Positions 8,217 through 15,665 of a stretch of DNA of 60,279 nucleotides are shown one piece after another (position 1 is the stretch's first letter; every line of letters starts with the position of its first letter). Source of the stretch: Pseudomonadota bacterium (GTDB lineage: Bacteria; Pseudomonadota; Gammaproteobacteria; Burkholderiales; Thiobacillaceae); the NCBI GenBank assembly GCA_021802555.1, contig JAJZRU010000016.1:1-60279 (forward strand). Direction: 5' to 3'. Made by a program: the position numbers and the translations under genes. The notes below the pieces were generated by a model. It was not told the DNA's origin. It worked only from the letters and a program-made list of their open reading frames with translations, and did no database searches.

Positions 8217-9005
8217 TTACGCCTTGACCGCCAGGATGGATACGCTTTTGATGCCGTACTTCCTGGAGGCCGCCTGGGCGTTGCTGGAAATGAACCGGTA
8301 TTGCGGGTTGTCCTGGACCGCCTCGACCCGCAGCCCGGCGCGCTCGATCGCCTCGATGTAGCGGTCTGCCTGCATGGCGCCGCCGATACAGGCCGCCCAC
8401 AGCGTGGCATTGCAGGTGATGCCGTCCGGAAGCTGGACTTCGGTGACGATATCGGCGATCGCCAGCCGCCCGCCGGGTCGCAGCAGCCTTGCCGCTTCGT
8501 CGAATACCTGCTGCTTGTCCGGCGCCAGGTTGATCACGCCGTTGCTGATGACCGCGTCGAATGCGCCGTCTTCCCAGGACACGCACTCGATGTAGCCCTT
8601 CAGGTAGGAGACGTTGTCGAAACCGCCCGCGGTGCGCAGGCGCTCGGCCTTGTCGAGCTGCGCGTCGGTCATGTCCACGCCGACCACGCGGCCGGTCTTG
8701 CCGACGTGCAGGGCAGCGACAAAGCTGTCCATGCTCGACCCGCTGCCGAGATCGACCACCGTCTCGCCCGGCTGCAGTTTCGCGAGGTCGAAGTAAAAAC
8801 CGACCCCCGCAAACGAGTCGATGGCCTCCGCGGGGATGCGGTCGAGGTCAGTGCCGGGGTAGCCCAGGCGCTCGGCCAAGGCACGGCCCATCTCGAAATG
8901 GAACTCGCCGTGCGGGTCGAGCGCGACCCGTTGGTACATGTCCTTGACCTTCTGCTCCAACTCGGCGGTATTGAGTTGAGCTTGGGTAATCGTCGCCGTA
9001 TTCAT
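8217..9005 (-). CDS. SAM-dependent methyltransferase, ArsM-like fold but lacking most ArsM cysteines
   Basis: A 262-residue class I methyltransferase: SAM-binding DLGSGSSMDSF from residue 85, acidic loop VVGVDMTDAQ at about 108, and VISNGVINLAPDK near 152. The layout follows arsenite methyltransferases, including LWAACIGGA with C206. However, the cysteines expected after the SAM motif (here S94) and in VISN-C-V (here G156) are missing, and no N-terminal Cys is present. Arsenite is therefore not a safe substrate call. The start is fixed by GGAGGTG. It is the first gene of the operon and has putative SARP-type boxes upstream. Confidence 0.82.
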   Translation of the reverse strand: MNTATITQAQLNTAELEQKVKDMYQRVALDPHGEFHFEMGRALAERLGYPGTDLDRIPAEAIDSFAGVGFYFDLAKLQPGETVVDLGSGSSMDSFVAALHVGKTGRVVGVDMTDAQLDKAERLRTAGGFDNVSYLKGYIECVSWEDGAFDAVISNGVINLAPDKQQVFDEAARLLRPGGRLAIADIVTEVQLPDGITCNATLWAACIGGAMQADRYIEAIERAGLRVEAVQDNPQYRFISSNAQAASRKYGIKSVSILAVKA

Positions 9006-9062
9006 GATGCACCTCCGTTTCGGTTCAAGATTCACGCTGAGCAAACTGCTTAACGTGCGATC

Positions 9063-9106
9063 ACGATAACGACAGGCTCTTCCGGTTCTCTTCCGGGAAT
9101 CTTCCG
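9063..9106 (-). promoter_or_regulatory. Putative SARP-type operator and -10 box: three CGGAAGA repeats, 11-bp period
   Basis: On the minus strand CGGAAGA occurs three times, at 9106-9100, 9095-9089 and 9084-9078, each separated by exactly 4 bp. After 8 bp comes TTATCG (or, after 9 bp, TATCGT, four matches to the -10 consensus), and the methyltransferase start follows about 60 bp later. Heptamers repeated every 11 bp, with the last one 8 bp from the -10 box, is the known arrangement for SARP activators such as ActII-ORF4 and DnrI. The adjacent gene encodes a SARP/BTAD regulator. The repeats are seen directly; their function is inferred. Confidence 0.65.
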
Positions 9107-9191
9107 TTCGGGGGAAGGGCTTGGCGCGGAGGCGCCGCCGGGAGACTGAATGGGGGACGGGCGACCGGGGTTGCGCCGGGGGGAAGCCGGG

Positions 9192-12100
9192 TCAGTGCGT
9201 CCCGGCCAGGCGGTCGAACAGGTAGGTCATCGGTGAAGTGGCGCCCCGCAACACCGCCCCTTGCATCAGGCCGAGCGCCTGTTCGCGCGCGTCCCGGTAG
9301 CGGCCGGTATCGCCCCGCGCACGCTCCACGCCGCTGCGGACGATGGCGGCGCAGGCCTCGCCCACCGGGTTGCCGGTCTTGGCCGCGAGTTGTTCGAGGC
9401 GCTCCGCGCAGCGTGCCGCGCGCTCGATGTCACCCCGGTCGAGGTAGTGGAGCGCCAGCCAGGGATAGAGCTCCAGGCTGCAGGCCGTGCACGGGCCGCT
9501 CGCATCGAGCAGCGCTTCGCTTTTTGCCACCAACTCGGCCACCTGCGCGGTGTCTGCGGCCTGCAAACGGTTCCAGATGCCGACGCCGTACAGCCGCTGC
9601 AGACAGTGATCGCGGATCGACGCGCGTTGCGCCTGCTCGATGCCTTGCTGCACCGACTGCCATCCCGGCTCGATGGCGTTGCCCAAGGTGTGCAGCACCG
9701 CGCTGCGCGCCAACGCATAGGCCATGCCGGCCGGCGAACCGACCTTGTCGTGCAGCGCGAGACTTTCATCGAGCTGCGTCAGCGCCGCGGCGGCGTCGCC
9801 CTGCCATAGATGTATGGTACCCAGCGCATACTGGCAAATGGCGACGCACCGCAGGTCGCCCAGCCGATCCGCCTCGACGGATACTTCCTGCATGAATTTG
9901 ATTGCCTGATCCAACATCTGGTCGTCGTGCACATGGTATTCCCACAGGCAGAGGTGGGCGTCGGTGGCCACCACCAGGTCGGGCGACCAGCGGCCATGCT
10001 GCAGGCGTTGGCGCTCGTAGCGCAGTCCTTCCTGCCAGCGCCCCAAGGGCAAATAAGCCATGGCGAGGATCTCGCAGGCCTGCGCCGATTCCACCGTGGC
10101 CTGCGCCGATTCTGCCAGATCGAGCGCGCGGTGCGCGTACTCGGCCGCCTCCTCGAGCCGGTTGAAGTGCCACAGGTAGAGCGCGCGCAGGATATGCAGC
10201 CGCGCGTGCAGGCGCGGGTCGTCGCCGGCCTGGCGCCAGGCCTCGGCGAGATGCTGTCCCGCCTTCTGCATATCGGTAGCGAAAATGGCGACGAGCGCGA
10301 TTTTTCGGTGCAACTCCGTGACCTCGGCTGCGTTGACAGGCAGATCTCCGATCAAGGACAGCGCGCGTTCATAGGCCGCGAAGCTTTGACTCAGGTAGCC
10401 CGCGGCGCGGCTGGTGTCGCCGATCAGGCTATGGATATCCCCGCATATCCGTCTCACCACGGCGTCCTTGGCCGGCTCGATCAAGGCCAAGGCGTCGCGG
10501 TAACGGCGCAGCGCATCCTCGTGCGCGTACATCGAGGCCGCTCGCTGACCGGCGAGCATCAGAAAGTGGGCGGCCTGCCTGGCATCGCCGGCCCTTTGGT
10601 AGTGAAACGCGATCTGTTCCACCGGTAGATCCGCTTCGCGCTCGCCGAGCGAGACCAGGCTATGCGCGACCCGCGCGTGCAGTGCGCGGCGCCTGGCTTC
10701 CGAGGCCGATTCATAGATGCAGCTCCGATGCAGCGCGTGGCGAAAATGGTAGTGAATACCGCGTTCGTACAGTAGTTGTGCCGCGATCAGTTGGTCGAGC
10801 AGATCCAGTAAACCGGCATCGGCATGCGCCTTTCGTTCGTTACCACTGGGCCACAGCGTCTCCAGCAGCGGATAGGAAACGCCCTCGCCCGCGACGGCGG
10901 CGATGGTCAACAGCTCGCGTGCGGAAGAGGAAAGTTTTTCGAGCCGCTCGGCGACGCTGTTGCGCAGCGACGGCGGAATCGTCCCGGGTGATGGCACACC
11001 CGGCGACGCCGGCCGGCCGCGAAACTCGTGCAGTTCCAGGGCATACATCGGATTACCCTCGGAAAGGCGAAAGATCTCATCGCTGTGTTCGCGCGGCAGC
11101 GATTGCTCGCCGCTCTGTTGCTGCAGCAGCTCATGATGATCGGCCGCGCTCAAGGGGCCAAGCACAAGCACGTCCATCGTCGCGGTTTCGCGCAGGCTTC
11201 GCACGAGCCTGTCCAGCGAATCGCCGAGTGCCGCCCTTTCGTTGCGGCAGGTGGCCACCAGGAGCAGCGGTACATCCAGCAGCCGCCGCGCGAGGAAGTG
11301 AAACAACTCGAGCGAACCCTGATCGGCCACGTGAGCATTTTCCAATACCACGACCAGCGGGGTCGACAAGGCGCGCTGCCGCAGAAACTCCGCGATACCG
11401 GCGAACAGGTAGGTCTGGGCCGCCCGCGGGTCGGAGTTCGGCACCGGCCGCGTCTCCTGCAGTTGTCCGGACAGCAAAGAGGCGAGCTCCGCCGGTATCC
11501 GTTCCTGACCCGCGGGACTGTCACGCAGCGCTGCCTGGAGGATGTCGAGGAACGGACCGTAGGCGATCGCCCCTTCCATCTCGTAGGCCGAACCGACCAG
11601 CGCGTGAAATCCACGCCGCTGCGCGCGCATGATCAATTCATGGGTCAGGCGAGTCTTGCCGATACCGGCCGGGCCCTCGATCAAGAGCACGCTGCCTTGT
11701 TTGGCGGGCAACTGATCCAGGCAGCCATCGATGACCCGGCATTCGGCCTCGCGGTTCACCAAGGGCGCCATTCGGATCGGCGTCTGCAATCGGGTCCGAT
11801 CGACGGCGACCGTCGCCTCTGATTTCTGCCGGTCGATCTCGTCGTACAGGGCGCGGGTCTCTTGCGACGGCGCGACTCCGAGTTCCTCGGCCAGGGCGTC
11901 GAGGCAAACGCCGTATTGTTTCAGGGCGCGGTCGCGTTGACCTTGCCGCGCGAAGATCGTCATCAGGCCGCGATGGGCGATCTCCAGCGCGGCATCCTTC
12001 TCCAGCGCGGTTCGGTAGGTTTCCGCCGCGGTGGCCAGTTCGCCGTGCGATTGATAGGCCTGGGCGAGCGCCAGCAACACATCGATGTACAGTTGCCGCA

Positions 12101-12578
12101 GTTGGTCGCGCGGGGCTTGTGCCCACGCCGCGTACACATCCATCGGCAGCAGATCACCCGCGTAGAGTGTAGTGGCCCGCTCCAATTCCCCGAGGTCCCG
12201 GGAAGCCAAGGCATCGCGCGCCGTCCGCTCGAACACATCGACGTCCGTGACTAGCCCGCCGGCCGGTGCGAGCAGCACGAGGTTCTTGCGTGTGGCAATC
12301 CATTCGTCAGCGACGGATTCCATCTCGCCGGCGCCGAAGGCTTTGCGCAATAGGTGGATTGCCTTGTACATCTGCGCGGCCGCACCTGTGCTGTCGAGCT
12401 CCGGCCATAGCAGCCCCATTGCCTGGTCGCGCACTAACTGATGGTCACGGCTCAACGCCAGCAATTTCAGCAGGCTCGGCGCCTTGCGGCCTGGAATGTC
12501 GTCACTGCCGAGCCTCGTCCCGGCAATGTGGACTTGGAATCGGCCGAGAAGGAAAATTTCAATCGACTTTGTGCTCAT
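9192..12578 (-). CDS. BTAD/SARP-type transcriptional regulator with AAA ATPase and TPR repeats (AfsR/MalT-like)
   Basis: A 1128-residue regulator. Residues 5-95 form an OmpR-type winged-helix domain (IEIFLLGRFQV start, LWPELDSTGAAAQMYKAIHLLRKAF). Residues 100-250 form a bacterial transcriptional activation (BTAD) domain. A STAND-type ATPase follows with Walker A GPAGIGKT at 302-309. The C-terminal 600 residues are helical TPR-like repeats, usually ligand- or partner-sensing. Such proteins are typical of actinomycetes and less frequent in betaproteobacteria. It lies upstream of the methyltransferase operon on the same strand, separated by 186 bp that contain the heptamer repeats it may bind. 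The ribosome-binding site at 12578 is weak. Confidence 0.88.
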   Translation of the reverse strand: MSTKSIEIFLLGRFQVHIAGTRLGSDDIPGRKAPSLLKLLALSRDHQLVRDQAMGLLWPELDSTGAAAQMYKAIHLLRKAFGAGEMESVADEWIATRKNLVLLAPAGGLVTDVDVFERTARDALASRDLGELERATTLYAGDLLPMDVYAAWAQAPRDQLRQLYIDVLLALAQAYQSHGELATAAETYRTALEKDAALEIAHRGLMTIFARQGQRDRALKQYGVCLDALAEELGVAPSQETRALYDEIDRQKSEATVAVDRTRLQTPIRMAPLVNREAECRVIDGCLDQLPAKQGSVLLIEGPAGIGKTRLTHELIMRAQRRGFHALVGSAYEMEGAIAYGPFLDILQAALRDSPAGQERIPAELASLLSGQLQETRPVPNSDPRAAQTYLFAGIAEFLRQRALSTPLVVVLENAHVADQGSLELFHFLARRLLDVPLLLVATCRNERAALGDSLDRLVRSLRETATMDVLVLGPLSAADHHELLQQQSGEQSLPREHSDEIFRLSEGNPMYALELHEFRGRPASPGVPSPGTIPPSLRNSVAERLEKLSSSARELLTIAAVAGEGVSYPLLETLWPSGNERKAHADAGLLDLLDQLIAAQLLYERGIHYHFRHALHRSCIYESASEARRRALHARVAHSLVSLGEREADLPVEQIAFHYQRAGDARQAAHFLMLAGQRAASMYAHEDALRRYRDALALIEPAKDAVVRRICGDIHSLIGDTSRAAGYLSQSFAAYERALSLIGDLPVNAAEVTELHRKIALVAIFATDMQKAGQHLAEAWRQAGDDPRLHARLHILRALYLWHFNRLEEAAEYAHRALDLAESAQATVESAQACEILAMAYLPLGRWQEGLRYERQRLQHGRWSPDLVVATDAHLCLWEYHVHDDQMLDQAIKFMQEVSVEADRLGDLRCVAICQYALGTIHLWQGDAAAALTQLDESLALHDKVGSPAGMAYALARSAVLHTLGNAIEPGWQSVQQGIEQAQRASIRDHCLQRLYGVGIWNRLQAADTAQVAELVAKSEALLDASGPCTACSLELYPWLALHYLDRGDIERAARCAERLEQLAAKTGNPVGEACAAIVRSGVERARGDTGRYRDAREQALGLMQGAVLRGATSPMTYLFDRLAGTH

Positions 12579-12921
12579 GCAGCCCGGAAAGCTCTGTATT
12601 CAGGGTCAGACTCGACACCGGGAAACCAAAATGCTTTCTGCAGGTCCGCCTGTTGCAATACCGCGGCCGATTTATTGAGATTTTATCTTCAAATCCACCA
12701 TGACATGCTGCTTGGGCGCAGGGCTGAACCCGCTTTCATGAGTGCCTTCCCAGTCCTTCACGCTGTATGCACGATCCGCTGACACGGCGAAAAGCGCGAA
12801 GCCTTTCGACATCAATCGCTTATCGCCAAAACCTGCGCAGTTGACGATGTGACCGCAGCAATCCTCGAAAATCAGCAAACCCATGATAGTTCTGAATAAA
12901 ATCTTGCGACTTCACGGGCCG

Positions 12922-12940
12922 CTCACTCCCACTCAATGGT
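12922..12940 (-). repeat. Distal attachment-site copy (guaA 3'-end repeat)
   Basis: CTCACTCCCACTCAATGGT is identical over 19 bp to 23468-23486, the end of guaA. On the minus strand it encodes the same T-I-E-W-E-stop as the guaA C-terminus, preceded by a diverged stretch that is not guaA. It is the expected att product of an element integrated at the guaA 3' end. Confidence 0.7.
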
Positions 12941-13331
12941 TTCCGACCGCTTGAAACCAATTTTAATACTGGGTTTTGACCACGACATCGTAATTTACCG
13001 TCACTTTTACCGTCGAATAACGAGCGTCCTTGCTGGCACGAGAGATGGACTCGGTTTGACGGGCGGCTACTCCAGCGTACCAATCGTCAACTATCACCAC
13101 GAGCGGTTGGGGCAGTTATTTTGAAAAATCTTGATATATCGTAGCATGGCTGCGACTGAAAGGACCAAGCTAAACACCCTCTATAGGTAATGGGCGCCGG
13201 GGACCCCTCCCACATCAAAATATCACCTCGCGGCACTGGGCATCTCTGCCGATTTGGCTGCCCACTGCGCGCGCACTGGCAGGCTTTTCTGCTTGGCGCG
13301 CACCGGTCAACGTGTACCACGCTTGAAGCGT

Positions 13332-13367
13332 TTGACTTCCGCTCTTAATGAGTATAATATTTTATAC
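13332..13367 (+). promoter_or_regulatory. Promoter and overlapping palindrome for the toxin-antitoxin operon
   Basis: TTGACT (13332-13337), a short 15-bp spacer and a perfect TATAAT (13353-13358) precede the toxin ATG by about 20 bp. The inverted repeat GTATAA/TTATAC (13352-13357, 13362-13367) sits across the -10 box. This is the position expected for autorepression by the antitoxin or the toxin-antitoxin complex. Confidence 0.65.
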
Positions 13368-13375
13368 ACATTGAA

Positions 13376-13723
13376 ATGATGAGCGACGAAAAAGAGATCC
13401 GCTGGGTGGGTTCCGCCTATGACGACTTGTTGGCATTCCCTGACGAGCCACGTCGCTCTGCTGGTTTCCAGTTGAGTAAAGTCCAAGTTGGTTTGGAACC
13501 GGATGACTGGAAGCCGTTCGATGAGGTCGGGGCCGGTACCAAGGAAATCCGCATTCGGGAGACCAGCGGCATTTATCGGGTGATGTATGTCGCCAAGTTC
13601 GAGGAAGCCGTGTATGTCCTGCACTGCTTCCAGAAGAAGACTCAGGCAACCGGCAAGCAGGACAAGGGTATTGCCGAGGCGCGCTATCGCGCCGTGGTCA
13701 ACGCGAGAAAGGCACCGAAATGA
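13376..13723 (+). CDS. RelE/HigB-type toxin (Gp49-like)
   Basis: A 115-residue small basic protein of the phage-Gp49/HigB-like RelE superfamily. It carries the family pattern KEIRIRETSGIYRVMYVAKFEEAVYVLHCFQKKTQ at about 56-90; members cleave mRNA at the ribosome. It begins ATGATG, so the true start may be 13379. The toxin precedes the antitoxin, the HigBA order. The stop overlaps the antitoxin start by four bases (ATGA), giving translational coupling. It is the first gene inside the left island edge. Confidence 0.85.
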   Translation: MMSDEKEIRWVGSAYDDLLAFPDEPRRSAGFQLSKVQVGLEPDDWKPFDEVGAGTKEIRIRETSGIYRVMYVAKFEEAVYVLHCFQKKTQATGKQDKGIAEARYRAVVNARKAPK

Positions 13724-14052
13724 AGATCGACACCGAAATCCGCCATGTGACGAAGCCGGGAGCGAACCTGTTCCTGGAGCTTGGCTTCGCGCCCGCCGAG
13801 GCCAAGCGCTTGCAGGCGGCCTCGCGCAAGCAGATCAACGACACCCAATTGTTGAAGCGGCAGCTGATGGACGAGTTGTCCACCTGGATTGCCGAGCATC
13901 ACCTGAAGCAAGCCGAAGCGGCCGAGATCCTGATGGTTTCGCGTCCGCGCGTGTCCGATGTGGTGAACAGGAAAACGGCCAAGTTCACCATCGACACACT
14001 GGTGGAAATGCTCAGCCGCATCGGCAAGCCAGTCAAGCTGGCCATCGGTTGA
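13720..14052 (+). CDS. XRE-family antitoxin (HigA-like)
   Basis: A 110-residue helix-turn-helix protein partnered with the preceding toxin. The HTH lies at about 62-85 (LKQAEAAEILMVSRPRVSDVVNRK), followed by FTIDTLVEMLSRIGKPV, the usual end of this family. It should neutralise the toxin and repress the operon through the palindrome at 13352-13367. It overlaps the toxin stop by four bases. It converges with the gene ending at 14078, leaving 25 bp. Confidence 0.87.
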   Translation: MKIDTEIRHVTKPGANLFLELGFAPAEAKRLQAASRKQINDTQLLKRQLMDELSTWIAEHHLKQAEAAEILMVSRPRVSDVVNRKTAKFTIDTLVEMLSRIGKPVKLAIG

Positions 14053-14077
14053 CACGCTGAACGACTGACCGCTTCCA

Positions 14078-14410
14078 TCAATTCCCGCACCAGCGGCGGT
14101 AAGCGGCTATCCATTCCACCCCCTCCGGCGGCGGATCAGGCATCGGCAGATCGAGGATCGGGATTGCCTGCGTTGATTTTCCATGCACGCAGATAGCGAC
14201 GATTTGGTCGAGGCTGGCGATATCGACCTTGGCCACTGTCACTACCTGCCCAAGCACCCGGGCCACGAATGGCAGGGAGAGATGCTCTTCAATCATGGCG
14301 AAGAACCCGCCAGCCTGCTCCGACTCGTTGTAGGCATCCGTGGTCGCGTCCTCGATGAGCTTATCCAGGTATTTCGCGGTGAACTTCATCGTCTTTTTCG
14401 CTTTCATCAT
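14078..14410 (-). CDS. Conserved small protein of unknown function (sometimes labelled calcium-binding)
   Basis: A 110-residue soluble protein with no recognised catalytic motif: DKLIEDATTDAYNESEQAGGFFAMIEEHLSLPF near the N-terminus, then a beta-rich part (GQVVTVAKVDIASLDQIVAIC) and a proline-rich tail ending GVEWIAAYRRW. I recall similar proteins carrying a calcium-binding label, but no EF-hand loop is visible. The start overlaps the stop of the upstream 388-residue gene as ATGA, so the two form a coupled pair. Function unknown. Confidence 0.75.
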   Translation of the reverse strand: MMKAKKTMKFTAKYLDKLIEDATTDAYNESEQAGGFFAMIEEHLSLPFVARVLGQVVTVAKVDIASLDQIVAICVHGKSTQAIPILDLPMPDPPPEGVEWIAAYRRWCGN

Positions 14411-15573
14411 CGCGAAGACTTCTTCCAGAGACCCGCATCGGCGAGGCGCCGAACCAAGGCGCCGCGCTTTCCATGCCGGGCCATGAACTGAACCAATTTT
14501 CGGTCGAAGTCGGCTCGGGTCGCGCAAAGCGCATAGGCATCGGATAGATCGACGAGCGCGCGATTTACCTCGTCGTAGGCAGAAGCGATGCCACGTTCGG
14601 CCAGTTTGTCGGCAGCCTGCCAGCACTGGTCGAAGCCGGCAGCCAGCGTACGCAGATAGGTTTCCCGCTTGACCTGCCGTTCGGCCTCGGTTTTTTTGCG
14701 TTGTACTGCCTCATGTCTTTTTCTCGTTTCGGCAGCGGATGCCGCCAGTTTCCGAAGCTCTGCGACAGTGCGCCGCCGCGTTTCCGGTTTTGCAACCGGC
14801 TGCCGTTCGCGCTGCCAGGTCAGGAAACGTAATTTCAGCTTACGCTCGGCCTGCTGCGCACGCCCGCTCAGCAGCAGCTTGAGCATCGCGGTTTTCTCGG
14901 CCGTTGGCAGTGCGGCGATCCAGACATCCCGTTCCGCGTCGCTCTCGCTATCGGGTTTTGAACCTTGCTGGTCGGAAAGTCCGGCGGCGGCCAGCAGATC
15001 CTCATCGACTTCCAGAAATTCCGCCAGCGATTGCTGGGCCGCAGTCAACCGGGAAAGTCCAGGCGGCGGTTGGGGCTCGACGGCCTTTTCGTTCACTTCG
15101 CCAGCGCTCACGCCGGCCAGCCAGCCGAGATACAGCGGGCGCATGTCGCCACGCAGCAGTTCGTCACGCAATGGCGCCAGCCTGCCCATCCAGCCGCGCC
15201 CATCCTCTTCGGCAAAGCGATCATAGTTGTCACTCTCGTCCAGCCCCCATGCAAGCAGCCAATGCGTCTTCGTCTGCTCAACCGAAAAAACGGTTTTGGT
15301 TTTGTAGTCCCGGAAGACCTCGGCATCGAACGCACTTTTCGGCATGCGCAGATACAGAAGGCAAGTACACCAGTTGGCCACATAGACGTGAGCATCAAAA
15401 TAGCGCCGCATCCAGTCGATCGGATCGCCCTTGAGATCGCCCCACTGGTAGTCATTGACGAAGCTGGCCGGCGTAATGCTGGCGCGAGACGAGTGGGCGC
15501 GCAGTTCCGCCATCTGCTTCGGGGTCAGCGGCTGATCGATGGCGACGAATTCGTAGTATTGGTATTCGCTCAT
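14407..15573 (-). CDS. Conserved 388-residue protein of unknown function, downstream of the Wadjet operon
   Basis: A soluble, charged protein. The N-terminal half (MSEYQYYEFVAIDQPLTPKQ; FVNDYQWGDLKGDPIDWMRRYFDAHVYVANW) looks globular and conserved. The middle (about 195-230) is acidic. Residues about 250-310 are Arg/Lys/Glu-rich and probably coiled coil. The C-terminus (YLRTLAAGFDQCWQAADKLAERG) recurs as a decayed copy at 5448-5617. ATG at 15573 follows an in-frame GTG. It is 92 bp after jetD on the same strand and coupled to the next gene. No function can be assigned; its context suggests an island or defence accessory. Confidence 0.75.
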   Translation of the reverse strand: MSEYQYYEFVAIDQPLTPKQMAELRAHSSRASITPASFVNDYQWGDLKGDPIDWMRRYFDAHVYVANWCTCLLYLRMPKSAFDAEVFRDYKTKTVFSVEQTKTHWLLAWGLDESDNYDRFAEEDGRGWMGRLAPLRDELLRGDMRPLYLGWLAGVSAGEVNEKAVEPQPPPGLSRLTAAQQSLAEFLEVDEDLLAAAGLSDQQGSKPDSESDAERDVWIAALPTAEKTAMLKLLLSGRAQQAERKLKLRFLTWQRERQPVAKPETRRRTVAELRKLAASAAETRKRHEAVQRKKTEAERQVKRETYLRTLAAGFDQCWQAADKLAERGIASAYDEVNRALVDLSDAYALCATRADFDRKLVQFMARHGKRGALVRRLADAGLWKKSSR

Positions 15574-15665
15574 CACGATTCACTTTTGCGAAATGAAGCC
15601 ATTTCCGGCACATTTATACGAATACGTTGGGCTGGAGTTGCTGGGATAATGTTTTCTTTGCGGAC

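Larger units (their letters stand above)
12579..13375. other. Junction region without a secure gene
   Basis: About 800 bp between the SARP regulator and the toxin gene, with AT-rich patches. A minus-strand frame at 12672-12884 could encode 70 residues (MGLLIFEDCCGHIV start) but has no Shine-Dalgarno site. Another minus-strand frame, open from 13115 to a stop at 12963, reads like a protein C-terminus (PLVVIVDDWYAGVAARQ, ending VVVKTQY) but has no start codon. It may be the tail of a gene lost at the island edge. The 19-bp guaA-type repeat lies inside this stretch at 12922-12940. Confidence 0.4.

Noticed and set aside
8217-9005. Naming the methyltransferase arsM
   Set aside because: Most ArsM cysteines are missing; only the general fold and one Cys motif agree, and no arsR, arsB or arsC is nearby.
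12936-13124. Plus-strand 62-codon frame as a gene
   Set aside because: No ribosome-binding site or homology cue, and it crosses the att repeat.
13269-13303. Direct repeat GCGCGCAC (13269-13276 and 13296-13303) as an operator or att site
   Set aside because: Short, GC-rich and in no informative relation to a gene; likely chance.
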